Shown here: positions 24,678 through 33,316 of the stretch, piece by piece
Layout of the letters: each line of letters starts with the position of its first letter
Position numbering within the stretch: the stretch's first letter is position 1
Assembly: GCA_021784575.1 (NCBI GenBank)
Contig: JAJYHX010000001.1
Location: forward strand, 149,280 to 213,279
Length of the DNA stretch: 64,000 nucleotides
DNA from: Nitrospirota bacterium
GTDB lineage: Bacteria; Nitrospirota; JACRHJ01
Direction: 5' to 3'
The notes under the pieces: model-generated
What the model was told of the DNA's origin: nothing
The model's input: the letters and a program-made list of their open reading frames with translations, nothing else
Databases searched by the model: none
Translations under genes and position numbers: made by a program

Positions 24678-27600
24678 TCTTCAATAATCTCCGCTTGGCG
24701 GCCTAAATCCGCCCCGCCCGAAGGGGTGTTTTCGGCCTCGTTTCCCGTCCCTCCGGTGTTTTTTTGCCTTACCGGGAAAGCCCGCCGAATGACGACGAAA
24801 AAGACCGGAACGAAGAAAATCGCAAGCACCGTAGCCGAGAGCATTCCGCCCATGACGGCGGTGCCGATGTCGTTCTGGGCGCCGGAACCGGCGCCGTTGC
24901 TGACGACCATCGGAAGAACGCCGAGGATAAAGGCCAGGGACGTCATAAGGATCGGTCTCAGGCGCAGCCTTGCCGCTTCGAGCGTCGCCGCAAACAGGTC
25001 TTTTCCCTGTTCCATCTGGCTTTTGGCGAATTCGACGATTAAGATGGCGTTTTTCGCTGACAGGCCGATGGTGGTGAGCAGCCCCACCTGGAAATAGACA
25101 TCGTCCGAAAGGCCGCGCAGCCCGGCCGCCGTCAGCGCGCCGATTACGCCGAGCGGCACGACGAGCATCACGGAAAACGGCACCGCCCAGCTCTCGTATA
25201 GGGCGGCGAGGCACAGAAATACGACAAGGAGCGATATGGCGTAGAGCGAGGGCGCCTGGGCGCCCGACAGCTTCTCTTCGTAGGAAAGTCCTGTCCACTC
25301 ATAGCCTATCCCCTTCGGGAGCTTTGCCGCCATTTCCTCCATTGCCTTCATCGCCTCGCCGGAGCTCTTTCCGGGCGCGGGCTGGCCAAGGATTTCAACC
25401 GACGGGAAACCGTTGTAGCGCTCCAGGCGCGGACTGCCGTAAGTCCAGTGCGCCGTGGCGAAGGCGGAAAACGGCACCATTTCCCCTTTGTTATTGCGGA
25501 CGAACCAGTAGTCAAGGTCTTCGGGTTTCATGCGGTAATTCGCGTCCGCCTGCATATAGACCTTCTTGATTCGCCCGTGGTCTATAAAATCTCCTATGTA
25601 TGCGCTTCCCCAGGAAGACGATATCGTGTTGTTGACATCGGAGAGGGACAGCCCAAGCGCGCCCAGCCGCCCGATGTCTATGTCGAGCTTGAACTGCGGC
25701 GTGTCTTCCTCGCCGTTAGGCCGGACTCCCATGACGACCGGGTTCTTCGAGGCCATGGCGAGGAGCTTGTTCCTCGCCTGCATGAGCTTCATGTGACCAA
25801 GGCCACCCCTGTCCTGAAGCTCGAAATCAAACCCGGAGGCGTTTCCAAGCTCGCGCACCGCCGGAGGCGCGAAGGCGTACGCAACGGCGTCCCGTATCTT
25901 CGAGAACGCGGCCGTTGCCTTCTTTACCACCGCATCGACCTTCAGGCCGGGTTTTTGCCGCAGGCTCCAGTCCTTTAATTTTACGAACGCAAGCCCCATG
26001 TTCTGGCCGCTGCCGGCGAAGCTGAAACCGGCGACGGTAAAGAGACAGTCTACGGCGTCCTTCTGCTCCACGAGGTAGTCATGTTCGACCTGCTTCAAGA
26101 CCTTCAGCGTCCGCTCCTGCGTGGCGCCGACGGGAAGCTGGACCATGCTGTAAAGAAATCCCTGGTCTTCGTCCGGCAGGAACGCCGTCGGCATCCGCAT
26201 GAAGACGAAAGCCATGACCGCCACAAGCGCAAGGTATATGAGCATGTAACGCTTCGTCCTGCCGACAATCCTCCCGACCTTCGCCTGGTAGTTTTTGCTC
26301 GACCAGTTGAACAGGCGGTTGAAGTAGCGGAAAAAGCCGGAGAACCAGCCGCTCTCCGCCGCCACGTGTCCCTTCCGCACGGGCTTCAGAAGCGTTGCGC
26401 AGAGCGCGGGCGTAAGTATCATCGCCACCAGCACGGATAGTATCATCGCGGAGACAATCGTCACGGAGAACTGGCGGTAGATGACGCCCGTAGAACCGCC
26501 GAAGAATGCCATCGGGACGAAGACGGCCGAGAGGACAAGGGCGATGCCGACGAGCGCGCCGGTAATCTGCCCCATCGATTTCCGCGTCGCCTCTTTCGGG
26601 GAGAGCCCCTCTTCCGACATTATCCTTTCCACGTTTTCGATGACGACAATCGCGTCGTCCACCAAAAGCCCGATGGCCAGGACCATTGCGAACATCGTAA
26701 GGGTGTTGATGGAGAAGCCGGTTGCGGCAAGGACGGCGAACGTCCCAAGCAGGACTACCGGCACGGCTATAGTCGGGATAAGTGTCGCGCGGAAGTTCTG
26801 GAGGAAGAGGAACATCACCAGGAAAACGAGCGCGATAGCCTCCAGGAGGGTCTTCACGACCTCTTCGATGGAGGTTTTCACGAACGGCGTCGTATCGTAC
26901 GGGAAAACCGCCTTCGTCCCCGGCGGGAAATACTTCGACAGCTCGGCGACCTTCGCCTTCACCGCAGCGGCGGTCTTGATGGCGTTAGCTCCAGGCGCGA
27001 GCTTGATTGCCAGCCCCGCCGCCGGTTTGCCGTCGTAGCGGGCGATGGAGTCGTAGTTCTCGCTCCCGATCTCCGCCCGCCCGACGTCCCTGAGCCTTAT
27101 GGTGGAGCCGTCCGGGTTGGTCCTCAGGACTATGTTCTCGAACTGCGCCGGAGTCTTGAGAAGGGTCTGCGCGGTGATGGTAGCGTTAAGCTGCTGGTTC
27201 GGGGCGGCGGGTGTCCCTCCAAGCTGGCCCGCGGAGACCTGGGCGTTCTGCGCCTCGATGGCGGAGCGCACATCCGCAGGCGTCAGGTGATAGTTGTCGA
27301 GCTTGACGGGGTTGAGCCATATGCGCATTGCGTGCTGGGAGCCGAATAGGAGCATGTCGCCGACTCCTTCGACCCGGCTGAGAGGGTCCTGAACATATGC
27401 GGCGAGATAGTCGGCCAGGTCGTACCTGCTCAGCCGCCCGTCCTCGGAGATAAAGCCCATGACCATCATGAAGTTCTTCGTCGCCTTGGATACCTGCACG
27501 CCCTGCTGCTGCACGCTCTGGGGCAGAAGCGGCATCGCGAGCTGAAGCTTGTTCTGCACCTGCACCTGGGCTATGTCCGGGTTTGTCCCGGCGTCGAAGG

Positions 27601-27880
27601 TGAGGATGATGGCGGATGTCCCGGTGGAGTCGCTGGTGGAGGACATGTAGCGCAGGTGGTCGATGCCGTTCATCTTCTGCTCGATGACCTGGGTTACGGA
27701 GTCGTCGACGGTTTTTGCGGACGCGCCTGGATATACCGCGGTTACGCCTATCTGCGGAGGCGCGATGGACGGATACTGCGACACGGGCAGGATTTTTATG
27801 GCCAGAAGCCCCGCCATCATTATGATGATGGCTATGACCCAGGCGAATATCGGGCGGTCTATGAAAAATCTCGGAAGCAT
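24674..27880 (-). CDS. AcrB-type RND efflux transporter (HAE1 family)
   Basis: Inner-membrane proton-driven multidrug pump, 1068 residues with 12 helices and two large periplasmic loops. It begins in the typical way ([18 protein letters not shown]). The proton-relay residues are intact: the DD pair in [16 protein letters not shown] of TM4 and the lysine in [14 protein letters not shown] of TM10. The C-terminal tail is Gly/Asn/Glu-rich. It lies 9 nt after acrA and overlaps nodT. Substrates cannot be read from sequence; HAE1 pumps export hydrophobic and amphiphilic compounds. Confidence 0.95.
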   Translation of the reverse strand: MLPRFFIDRPIFAWVIAIIIMMAGLLAIKILPVSQYPSIAPPQIGVTAVYPGASAKTVDDSVTQVIEQKMNGIDHLRYMSSTSDSTGTSAIILTFDAGTNPDIAQVQVQNKLQLAMPLLPQSVQQQGVQVSKATKNFMMVMGFISEDGRLSRYDLADYLAAYVQDPLSRVEGVGDMLLFGSQHAMRIWLNPVKLDNYHLTPADVRSAIEAQNAQVSAGQLGGTPAAPNQQLNATITAQTLLKTPAQFENIVLRTNPDGSTIRLRDVGRAEIGSENYDSIARYDGKPAAGLAIKLAPGANAIKTAAAVKAKVAELSKYFPPGTKAVFPYDTTPFVKTSIEEVVKTLLEAIALVFLVMFLFLQNFRATLIPTIAVPVVLLGTFAVLAATGFSINTLTMFAMVLAIGLLVDDAIVVIENVERIMSEEGLSPKEATRKSMGQITGALVGIALVLSAVFVPMAFFGGSTGVIYRQFSVTIVSAMILSVLVAMILTPALCATLLKPVRKGHVAAESGWFSGFFRYFNRLFNWSSKNYQAKVGRIVGRTKRYMLIYLALVAVMAFVFMRMPTAFLPDEDQGFLYSMVQLPVGATQERTLKVLKQVEHDYLVEQKDAVDCLFTVAGFSFAGSGQNMGLAFVKLKDWSLRQKPGLKVDAVVKKATAAFSKIRDAVAYAFAPPAVRELGNASGFDFELQDRGGLGHMKLMQARNKLLAMASKNPVVMGVRPNGEEDTPQFKLDIDIGRLGALGLSLSDVNNTISSSWGSAYIGDFIDHGRIKKVYMQADANYRMKPEDLDYWFVRNNKGEMVPFSAFATAHWTYGSPRLERYNGFPSVEILGQPAPGKSSGEAMKAMEEMAAKLPKGIGYEWTGLSYEEKLSGAQAPSLYAISLLVVFLCLAALYESWAVPFSVMLVVPLGVIGALTAAGLRGLSDDVYFQVGLLTTIGLSAKNAILIVEFAKSQMEQGKDLFAATLEAARLRLRPILMTSLAFILGVLPMVVSNGAGSGAQNDIGTAVMGGMLSATVLAIFFVPVFFVVIRRAFPVRQKNTGGTGNEAENTPSGGADLGRQAEIIEE

Positions 27881-27889
27881 AATACGCTC

Positions 27890-29086
27890 CTAATCCTTTG
27901 CCCGGGAAGCCGAAGCGCCTGCGGCTGCCGATGCGGCCGCATCGAGGCTCGCCGGGACGGCTTTCACGACCGAGCCCGGTTTGGCCTTCTGCAGTCCTTC
28001 CACGATGACCCGGTCGCCGGGTTTCAGGCCGCCGTCCACAAGCCACTTGTCCCCGATTGTGCGGCTGACATTTATAATCTTCTGTTCCACCTTGCCGGAC
28101 GGGTCCACAAGGAGCGCGGTCGCGTCGCCGGAGTAGTCGCGCGTTACGCCCTGCTGGGGCACGAGCAAGGCGTTTTCGTCAACCCCCTCCTCAAGTATCG
28201 CCTGGACGTACATCCCCGGCAGGAGCGTTTCCTTCGGGTTCGGAAATACCGTGCGGACCGTAACGGAGCCGGTGCTTTCGTCCACGGTTACATCCGAGAA
28301 CCTGAGCGTCCCGGGGAGCGGATAGGGCGTTCCGTCCTCGAGGACGAGCCTTACGCGGGCCTGGCCCGCACCCCTTTTCATGCGCCCTTTCGCCAGATTT
28401 TGCCTGAGCTTCAGGAGGTCGGACGCGGACTGGGTAACGTCCACATAAACCTTGTCGAGACGCTGGATAGTCGCCAGAGGCGCGGCCTGGTTCGCGGTAA
28501 CGAGCGCCCCTGTTGTTACGGACGACAGCCCGATGCGTCCTGAGATGGGCGCCGTTATCTTCGTGTAGGCAAGGTTTATCCGCGCCAGGTCGAGCGCGGC
28601 CCTGGCCGCCTCCACCTGCGCCTCGGCCTGTTTCAGCTGGGCTGAGACCTCGTCCGCGTCCTGCCTGCTTACGGCGTTTATTTTGACAAGCCTGGCGTAA
28701 CGCCCGGCCTTGAGCCGGAGCGGGACGACATTCGCGGAGGCGTTGTCGAGCGCTGCCTTCGCGCTTGCGTATGCGGCCCGGTAAGTCGCCGGGTCGATTT
28801 GATAGAGGACTTCCCCCGCCTTCACGTCGGAGCCTTCGGTGAAGAGGCGCTTCAGGATAATTCCTCCGACCTGCGGCCTGACTTCCGCCACGAGATATGC
28901 CGAGATGCGTCCTGGAAGCTTGGTTGTAAGCGTAACGCGCCGGGGTTTTAAGGTTACCACTCCGACTTCCGGCACAGGCATCTTCATCTTTGAGATGGCC
29001 CCGGCTTTCTTGCCGCAGCCGCTTATCAGAACCACGCCGGCCGCAACTACGGCAAGCGCGGACAATATCCCTATCTTAAATCTCAT
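27890..29086 (-). CDS. AcrA-type RND periplasmic adaptor lipoprotein
   Basis: Membrane-fusion protein bridging the AcrB-like pump and the NodT channel. Of 398 residues, the signal peptide ends in lipobox LISGC. Next come a beta-barrel edge, the split lipoyl domain, an alpha-hairpin (about 90-165) and the ITAPISGRIGLSSVTTGALV lipoyl half (about 170-190). I chose the ATG at 29086, which follows TGAGGTG and directly opens the lipoprotein signal. A GTG at 29092 adds two residues. First structural gene after tetR, 83 nt away, probably in one transcript. Confidence 0.92.
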   Translation of the reverse strand: MRFKIGILSALAVVAAGVVLISGCGKKAGAISKMKMPVPEVGVVTLKPRRVTLTTKLPGRISAYLVAEVRPQVGGIILKRLFTEGSDVKAGEVLYQIDPATYRAAYASAKAALDNASANVVPLRLKAGRYARLVKINAVSRQDADEVSAQLKQAEAQVEAARAALDLARINLAYTKITAPISGRIGLSSVTTGALVTANQAAPLATIQRLDKVYVDVTQSASDLLKLRQNLAKGRMKRGAGQARVRLVLEDGTPYPLPGTLRFSDVTVDESTGSVTVRTVFPNPKETLLPGMYVQAILEEGVDENALLVPQQGVTRDYSGDATALLVDPSGKVEQKIINVSRTIGDKWLVDGGLKPGDRVIVEGLQKAKPGSVVKAVPASLDAAASAAAGASASRAKD

Positions 29087-29169
29087 AAACACCTCACATG
29101 CAAAATGGCGCCGAAACGGCGTCTCCCGCGCATATTGCGCCGCCGCAAGTTTGCCCCCGGCCTGTGAAA

Positions 29170-29742
29170 TTAACGCCTGATGGCATCCCAGCAGGCCTCT
29201 ACGCAGCGTGAAACAAGTTCGTCGTCCAGTTCGATGAAATGAAGGATGTGGTCCCGGCAGATGTCGAGCAGAGGCCCGAAGGCGAGCCCGAAAAGCGCGG
29301 GAAGAGGCAGGTCTTTTACTATCCCCGCGCCGAGCGCTTCGCTGAAAAGCTCGGTAATGACGTCCCGGTTGTCTTTATTGAAAAACTTTTCCCGGCAGTG
29401 TGCCACCCCGTAGGGGGAGTTATGGAACTGTTCCAGGAACCGAAACTCAAGCGGAGCGCCGATGCAGTATCTGACAAGCACGCCGCCTATATGGAGAAAG
29501 CGTTCGCGCACCGGCGCGCCTTCAGGGTAATGTTCCATCACCGCGGCAAAAAAACGCTCCTCGAGGTAGTGAAACACCTCGTTTATCAGGGCGTCCTTGC
29601 TCTCGAAGTAGCGATAAATAGTCCCTGCCGCAACGCCCGCGCGCTCCGCGACAAGGGCCATCGGCGCCCCGTGAAAGCCCTGCTCCGCGACAATGTCAAG
29701 GGTTGCGCGGACGATTGCGCAACGCTTGTCTGTCTTCTCCAC
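29170..29742 (-). CDS. TetR-family regulator of the acrAB-nodT operon
   Basis: A 190-residue TetR/AcrR-type repressor. The N-terminal helix-turn-helix is clear (LVAERAGVAAGTIYRYFESKDALI, about residues 25-49), and the C-terminal domain is a helical ligand pocket. It lies directly upstream of acrA on the same strand, and a perfect 14-bp palindrome occurs just before its own start (29755-29768), so autoregulation of a tetR-acrA-acrB-nodT transcript is likely. The inducer is unknown. Confidence 0.9.
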   Translation of the reverse strand: MEKTDKRCAIVRATLDIVAEQGFHGAPMALVAERAGVAAGTIYRYFESKDALINEVFHYLEERFFAAVMEHYPEGAPVRERFLHIGGVLVRYCIGAPLEFRFLEQFHNSPYGVAHCREKFFNKDNRDVITELFSEALGAGIVKDLPLPALFGLAFGPLLDICRDHILHFIELDDELVSRCVEACWDAIRR

Positions 29743-29754
29743 CTCTCCTCCCGA

Positions 29755-29768
29755 AATGAACGTTCATT
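29755..29768. promoter_or_regulatory. Palindromic TetR operator AATGAACGTTCATT
   Basis: A perfect 7+7 inverted repeat 13 bp before the tetR start and just downstream of its -10 box. This layout and sequence are typical of TetR/AcrR operators. Confidence 0.65.
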
Positions 29769-29798
29769 CTTTTACCACATCCTCCGGCCTGAAGTCAA
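29769..29798 (-). promoter_or_regulatory. Promoter of tetR-acrAB-nodT
   Basis: On the minus strand TTGACT is followed after 18 nt by TAAAAG. The palindromic operator begins right after the -10 box, so a bound repressor would block initiation. Confidence 0.45.
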
Positions 29799-29998
29799 GA
29801 ACCAAAAAACTTTCAACCTCAAAACCATATAACGATATGCCGGAGAAAAGCCGCCTTTTTGGTTGACACTCCGAAGGAATTTCTGGTAGGTTTGGTAAGG
29901 TTCCGCCCGGCGAGGGGAACGATATTCCGGCGCGAAGGCGTTATGTTGCGGGCCGGTGACCGCGCCGGACGCGGGCGGCTTAAACAAAAGGGATTTTT

Positions 29999-31087
29999 AT
30001 GCGCAGGGGTTCGTCCATATACGTGGCGGGACACAGAGGGCTTGTCGGCTCGTCGATCTCCAGTGGGCTTGCAGCCAAGGGCCATGACAGGCTTATTATA
30101 AGGACGCGCGCCGAGCTTGACCTGAAGGTCCAGGCGTCCGTGGAGGCCTTTTTTGAAGAAGAGAGGCCGGAGTATGTCTTCCTTGCCGCGGCGAAGGTCG
30201 GCGGGATACTGGCGAACGACACCTTCAAGGCGGACTTCATATCCGACAATCTCCTTATCGGCATCAACGTAATCCGCTCCGCGCACAAATACGGCGTCAG
30301 GAAGCTTCTCAACCTCGGTTCCTCGTGCATCTACCCGAAGTTTGCTCAACAGCCGCTGAGGGAGGAAAGTCTTCTTGCCGGCAGCCTGGAGCCTACAAAC
30401 GAACCCTATGCGATAGCCAAGATAGCGGCCATAAAGCTATGCCGGTATTACAACGAGCAATACGGGACCGACTTTATATCGGTGATGCCCACGAACCTTT
30501 ACGGGAACAACGACAATTTCGACCTTGAGACCTCGCACGTGCTTCCCGCGCTAATCCGCAAGTTTCATCTGGCCAGGCTGGTTTCGGACGGCAGGTTCGA
30601 CCTGATAGAGAAAGACCTGGCCATATTCGGGAACCGCCCGGCCCCTTCCGCCTCGCCTGAGGCCATGGAAAACCTCCTGGCGAAATTCGGCATAACAAAA
30701 GAGGCGGTTACCCTGTGGGGCACCGGAGAGCCGTACAGGGAGTTCCTGCACGCAGACGACCTCGCCGGCGCCTGCATTTTCCTGATGGAGAAATACGGCA
30801 GCAAGGACATAGGCGAATTTGTGAACATCGGCACGGCGGAGGACATAAAGATAAAAGACCTGGCCGCGATGGTCGGGAGGATTGCGGGTTTCGAGGGCGA
30901 CATACGGTTCGACACAACCAAACCGGACGGGACGCCAAGGAAGCTTCTTGATGTTTCAAGGATACGTGCGCTTGGCTGGAGGCCGGCCGTGAAGCTTCAG
31001 GACGGGATTGAGATGGTTTATAAGTCATACCGGGCGTTGTTGGAGACCGGGGATGTTCATGGCGGGCAAGGCGAAGGATCTCGTTAA
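29999..31087 (+). CDS. fcl: GDP-L-fucose synthase
   Basis: Epimerises and reduces GDP-4-keto-6-deoxymannose to GDP-L-fucose for surface polysaccharides. It has the Rossmann motif AGHRGLVGS (residues 9-17) and the catalytic YAIAK, with Ser/Cys in LGSSCIYPK. At 362 residues it is longer than the usual 310-325; an extra segment near 200-235 (SDGRFDLIEKDLAIFGNRP...) explains this and occurs in some homologues. The partner GDP-mannose dehydratase is not in the window, and no other sugar gene adjoins it. Confidence 0.93.
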   Translation: MRRGSSIYVAGHRGLVGSSISSGLAAKGHDRLIIRTRAELDLKVQASVEAFFEEERPEYVFLAAAKVGGILANDTFKADFISDNLLIGINVIRSAHKYGVRKLLNLGSSCIYPKFAQQPLREESLLAGSLEPTNEPYAIAKIAAIKLCRYYNEQYGTDFISVMPTNLYGNNDNFDLETSHVLPALIRKFHLARLVSDGRFDLIEKDLAIFGNRPAPSASPEAMENLLAKFGITKEAVTLWGTGEPYREFLHADDLAGACIFLMEKYGSKDIGEFVNIGTAEDIKIKDLAAMVGRIAGFEGDIRFDTTKPDGTPRKLLDVSRIRALGWRPAVKLQDGIEMVYKSYRALLETGDVHGGQGEGSR

Positions 31088-31174
31088 AAAACTCTTTAAT
31101 CTTGCCGGTCCGGACATTGTCCGGGCATGTCGGAATCCACGGCATAACCTCCAAAGCGGCGGCCCGAGACTAAA

Positions 31175-31206
31175 AAGGGGCTACGCTTTTTTTAGCGTAA
31201 CCCCTT
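31175..31206. terminator. Bidirectional terminator between fcl and tRNA-Asn
   Basis: AAGGGG-C-TACGCT pairs with AGCGTA-A-CCCCTT, with one internal mismatch. T-rich runs follow on both strands, so it can end fcl rightward and the tRNA leftward. Confidence 0.75.
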
Positions 31207-31214
31207 GTTTTTCC

Positions 31215-31290
<76 letters not shown>

Positions 31291-31309
31291 ACATCGGTTC
31301 AGACCGGTA

Positions 31310-31339
31310 TTTTTACCACAGCCGTCCCCATTCTGTCAA
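31310..31339 (-). promoter_or_regulatory. Promoter of tRNA-Asn
   Basis: Minus-strand TTGACA and TAAAAA are separated by 18 nt, ending about 20 nt before the tRNA. The -35 lies immediately beyond the stop codon of the nuclease gene. Confidence 0.55.
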
Positions 31340-31340
31340 G

Positions 31341-31925
31341 CTATTTCGGCCCGATTTGCTCGCCGAAAGCCCCGGCTTTTTCACGAGATTTCCTCTTGGC
31401 CGCTCCGGACTTGCGATAGCGGAAACGCAGCCTGATGTCCTTCGCGGCCTTTTCCTCGCGGCGAAAATCCCAGGGCGGGATGGGGTTAAAGTCCGCCCAG
31501 AGGCCAATTTGCGCGTCCTGGGCCGCATGTTCAAGGTGCGCAAGCTTCCGGGAGTGGTCATATTGCGAATAATGCCAGGCATATCCGACCCTTAGCATCT
31601 CCTCCGAGAAATCCCGCCCGTCCGGGAGAGTAATCCATGCCATGGTCCGCCCGTACCTGTCCATACCGGTATCGCGCACTACTACGCTCTTGTCGTAAGC
31701 CAGCGATTCTGCAAATCTTTTCGCATCAATGCCGTAGGGCTGCTTCAGCTCCGGCGCGTCGATTCCGTTTAAGCGGATGTCTACCTGTATGTCTTTTTTG
31801 TAGAGCACGACGATGGTGTCTCCGTCCTTGACTTTTATGCATTTGCCTTTAAAATCCGCGAGGGCGGCGGAAGGGACAAGCGCGAGGACGAGGATTGGCG
31901 CGATGAGGATTTTACGAATGTTCAT
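31341..31925 (-). CDS. Secreted thermonuclease (SNase family)
   Basis: A 194-residue nuclease with an N-terminal signal peptide (cleavage after about ALA, residue 23) and an OB-fold SNase domain. The staphylococcal nuclease catalytic residues are matched: DGDT (34-37), R51 in IRLNGIDAPE, D56, E59 and R93 in DRYGR. It would cleave DNA or RNA in the periplasm or outside the cell. The C-terminal 40 residues are basic. Transcribed alone; no neighbour suggests a specific role. Confidence 0.9.
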   Translation of the reverse strand: MNIRKILIAPILVLALVPSAALADFKGKCIKVKDGDTIVVLYKKDIQVDIRLNGIDAPELKQPYGIDAKRFAESLAYDKSVVVRDTGMDRYGRTMAWITLPDGRDFSEEMLRVGYAWHYSQYDHSRKLAHLEHAAQDAQIGLWADFNPIPPWDFRREEKAAKDIRLRFRYRKSGAAKRKSREKAGAFGEQIGPK

Positions 31926-32294
31926 GACGAGTTACATATACTATTTTTAAAAAATAATCAACAGAATTTTAGATCAGCCTGGTTGCATACACTATTATCT
32001 ATTGGTTCTGACAGACCCTTCAAACAGCCCTGCGGATTAATTTCATTTTGCCGACGGTTTTTGCCCCAAAATCACGCCGTCCCCGCGCCCCCTTTTTGGC
32101 CTGAAATTGCCAAAAAACGGCCCGTTTTGAGCCGCTTTCGACACTGCCCGAAAAATGTGATTTATTCTTATTTTTACTTTAATAATCAATAAGTTGTATA
32201 ACCAATTCGGAATATCCATTGACAACGAACTTTGCCTACCGATGAGGATTACTCACGGGTGTTCGGACTGAAGTATTAGTAAACAGCATCACCA

Positions 32295-32337
32295 TTCATC
32301 CCCCTCTTAAGATAAGAGGGGGAACGAGGGGGCGTTA
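32295..32337. repeat. Palindromic spacer repeat, copy 4
   Basis: CCCCCTCTTAAGATAAGAGGGGG followed by AACGAGGGGGCGTTA. Its half that remains is nearly identical to copy 1 read in reverse. This is the only copy not in a short spacer within an operon. Confidence 0.75.
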
Positions 32338-32406
32338 TGACAACTGCGGATTTTTTGCGGTGCTAAGAATGACAGGCGTGGAGGGCGGGAATGACGGGCC
32401 AATGCC

Positions 32407-32583
32407 GGGCGCAACAAGTTGCGCCCCTACGATGAGCAGGTCGGCGGCGAACCCTCTCCCGGCCTGTGGCCACCCTCTCCCATGAAAGGGAGAGGGGTAA
32501 ACTCTTACCCTCCCCCGCCACTGGGGGAGGGGGGACCGGCTCTTCTCCTGCCGGTGGGAGAGGGCCGAGGGCCGGGGCGCGGG
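32407..32583. repeat. Cluster of GC-rich palindromes
   Basis: GGGCGCAAC-AA-GTTGCGCCC (32407-32426) is a perfect 9-bp inverted repeat. It is followed by several CCCTCTCCC/GGGAGAGGG and CTCCCCC/GGGGGAG pairs. These look like nested remnants of mobile palindromes of the kind scattered in many bacterial intergenic regions. Confidence 0.55.
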
Positions 32584-32597
32584 GAAAATCCGGCCTT

Positions 32598-32659
32598 TGT
32601 TAATGAATACTAACAAAATACTTGACATCCGGTAAATATTATGTTAGTAAATACTAACA
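32598..32659. promoter_or_regulatory. Twin TetR operators with overlapping promoter
   Basis: Two 18-bp palindromes flank a TTGACA box (32622-32627): TGTTAATG-AA-TACTAACA (32598-32615) and the perfect TGTTAGTA-AA-TACTAACA (32642-32659). The second covers the -10 region (TAGTAA, 17 nt after TTGACA). Centres are 44 bp apart, close to four helical turns, as expected for cooperative repression of the tetR-tolC-hlyD-RND operon. Confidence 0.7.
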
Positions 32660-32721
32660 AGAGGACGCCCTCACCCCTTATCCCCTCTTCCAAAGGGCGA
32701 GGGGAGAAAGCGTCAAGACGC

Positions 32722-33312
32722 ATGGAACGGAAGAATACAAAAATCAGGCAGGCGGAGATTATAAACACCGCAATTGCCGTCATCGGCGAGCTGGGGGTGG
32801 GCGGGCTTACGACCGCGAAGCTGGCCGAGAGGCTCGGAATGTCCGAGCCCGCGCTTTACAGGCATTTTCAGGACAAAGAGGCTATACTTTCAGCAGTGAT
32901 AGACGAAATCGCCCTTGTCATCACCGGCAGGGCGTTCGAACTGGCGAGGCAGGAAATCTCCCCGAAGGAGAAGCTCAAAAGAATAATGGCCAGCCACGTC
33001 TCCCAGGTGGAAGAGAGGAGCGGTATCCCAAGGCTCCTTTTCTCCGACGAGATGCACATAAAATACCCGGCGCTTCGGGCCAAGCTCGTCATGTGCATGG
33101 GCGGCTACCTCTCCACGATAGAAAACGTCCTTTCGGAAGGCATAAGAGACGGGAGCATAAAACCGGAAATAAACATCCAGGAGACGGCCAGGACCTATCT
33201 CGGCATGATACAGTTCGCGGCCATGAGTTGGTCCCTGAGCGGCCTTTCGTTCTCGCTTTCGGAGGAGGGCGAGAGGCTGTGGCTGAACTTCTGCGGGATG
33301 TTGAGGGCATGA
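32722..33312 (+). CDS. TetR-family regulator of the second RND operon
   Basis: A 196-residue TetR-type repressor with helix-turn-helix LAERLGMSEPALYRHFQDKEAIL (about residues 33-55) and a helical C-terminal domain. An upstream in-frame ATG at 32641 falls inside the promoter and operator, and the 27 residues it would add are encoded by a CCCCTC/GAGGGG repeat, so I place the start at 32722, with GAGGGGAG upstream at a rather long spacing. It is 4 nt from tolC, so it probably controls the efflux genes through the twin palindromes at 32598-32659. Confidence 0.85.
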   Translation: MERKNTKIRQAEIINTAIAVIGELGVGGLTTAKLAERLGMSEPALYRHFQDKEAILSAVIDEIALVITGRAFELARQEISPKEKLKRIMASHVSQVEERSGIPRLLFSDEMHIKYPALRAKLVMCMGGYLSTIENVLSEGIRDGSIKPEINIQETARTYLGMIQFAAMSWSLSGLSFSLSEEGERLWLNFCGMLRA

Positions 33313-33316
33313 GGTT

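Larger units (their letters stand above)
31926..32597. other. Gene-free stretch with degenerate repeats
   Basis: No credible gene is seen. An AT-rich part (31926-32240) follows the nuclease gene start. Then come spacer repeat copy 4 (32295-32337), a trace of the GCGGGAATGAC repeat (near 32378), a 9-bp palindrome (32407-32426) and a cluster of CCCTCTCCC/GGGAGAGGG hairpins (about 32440-32583). The open frames here are repeat translations. Confidence 0.6.

Noticed and set aside
32641-32721. Start of the second tetR at 32641
   Set aside because: That ATG lies in the promoter/operator and the added residues are translated repeat sequence.
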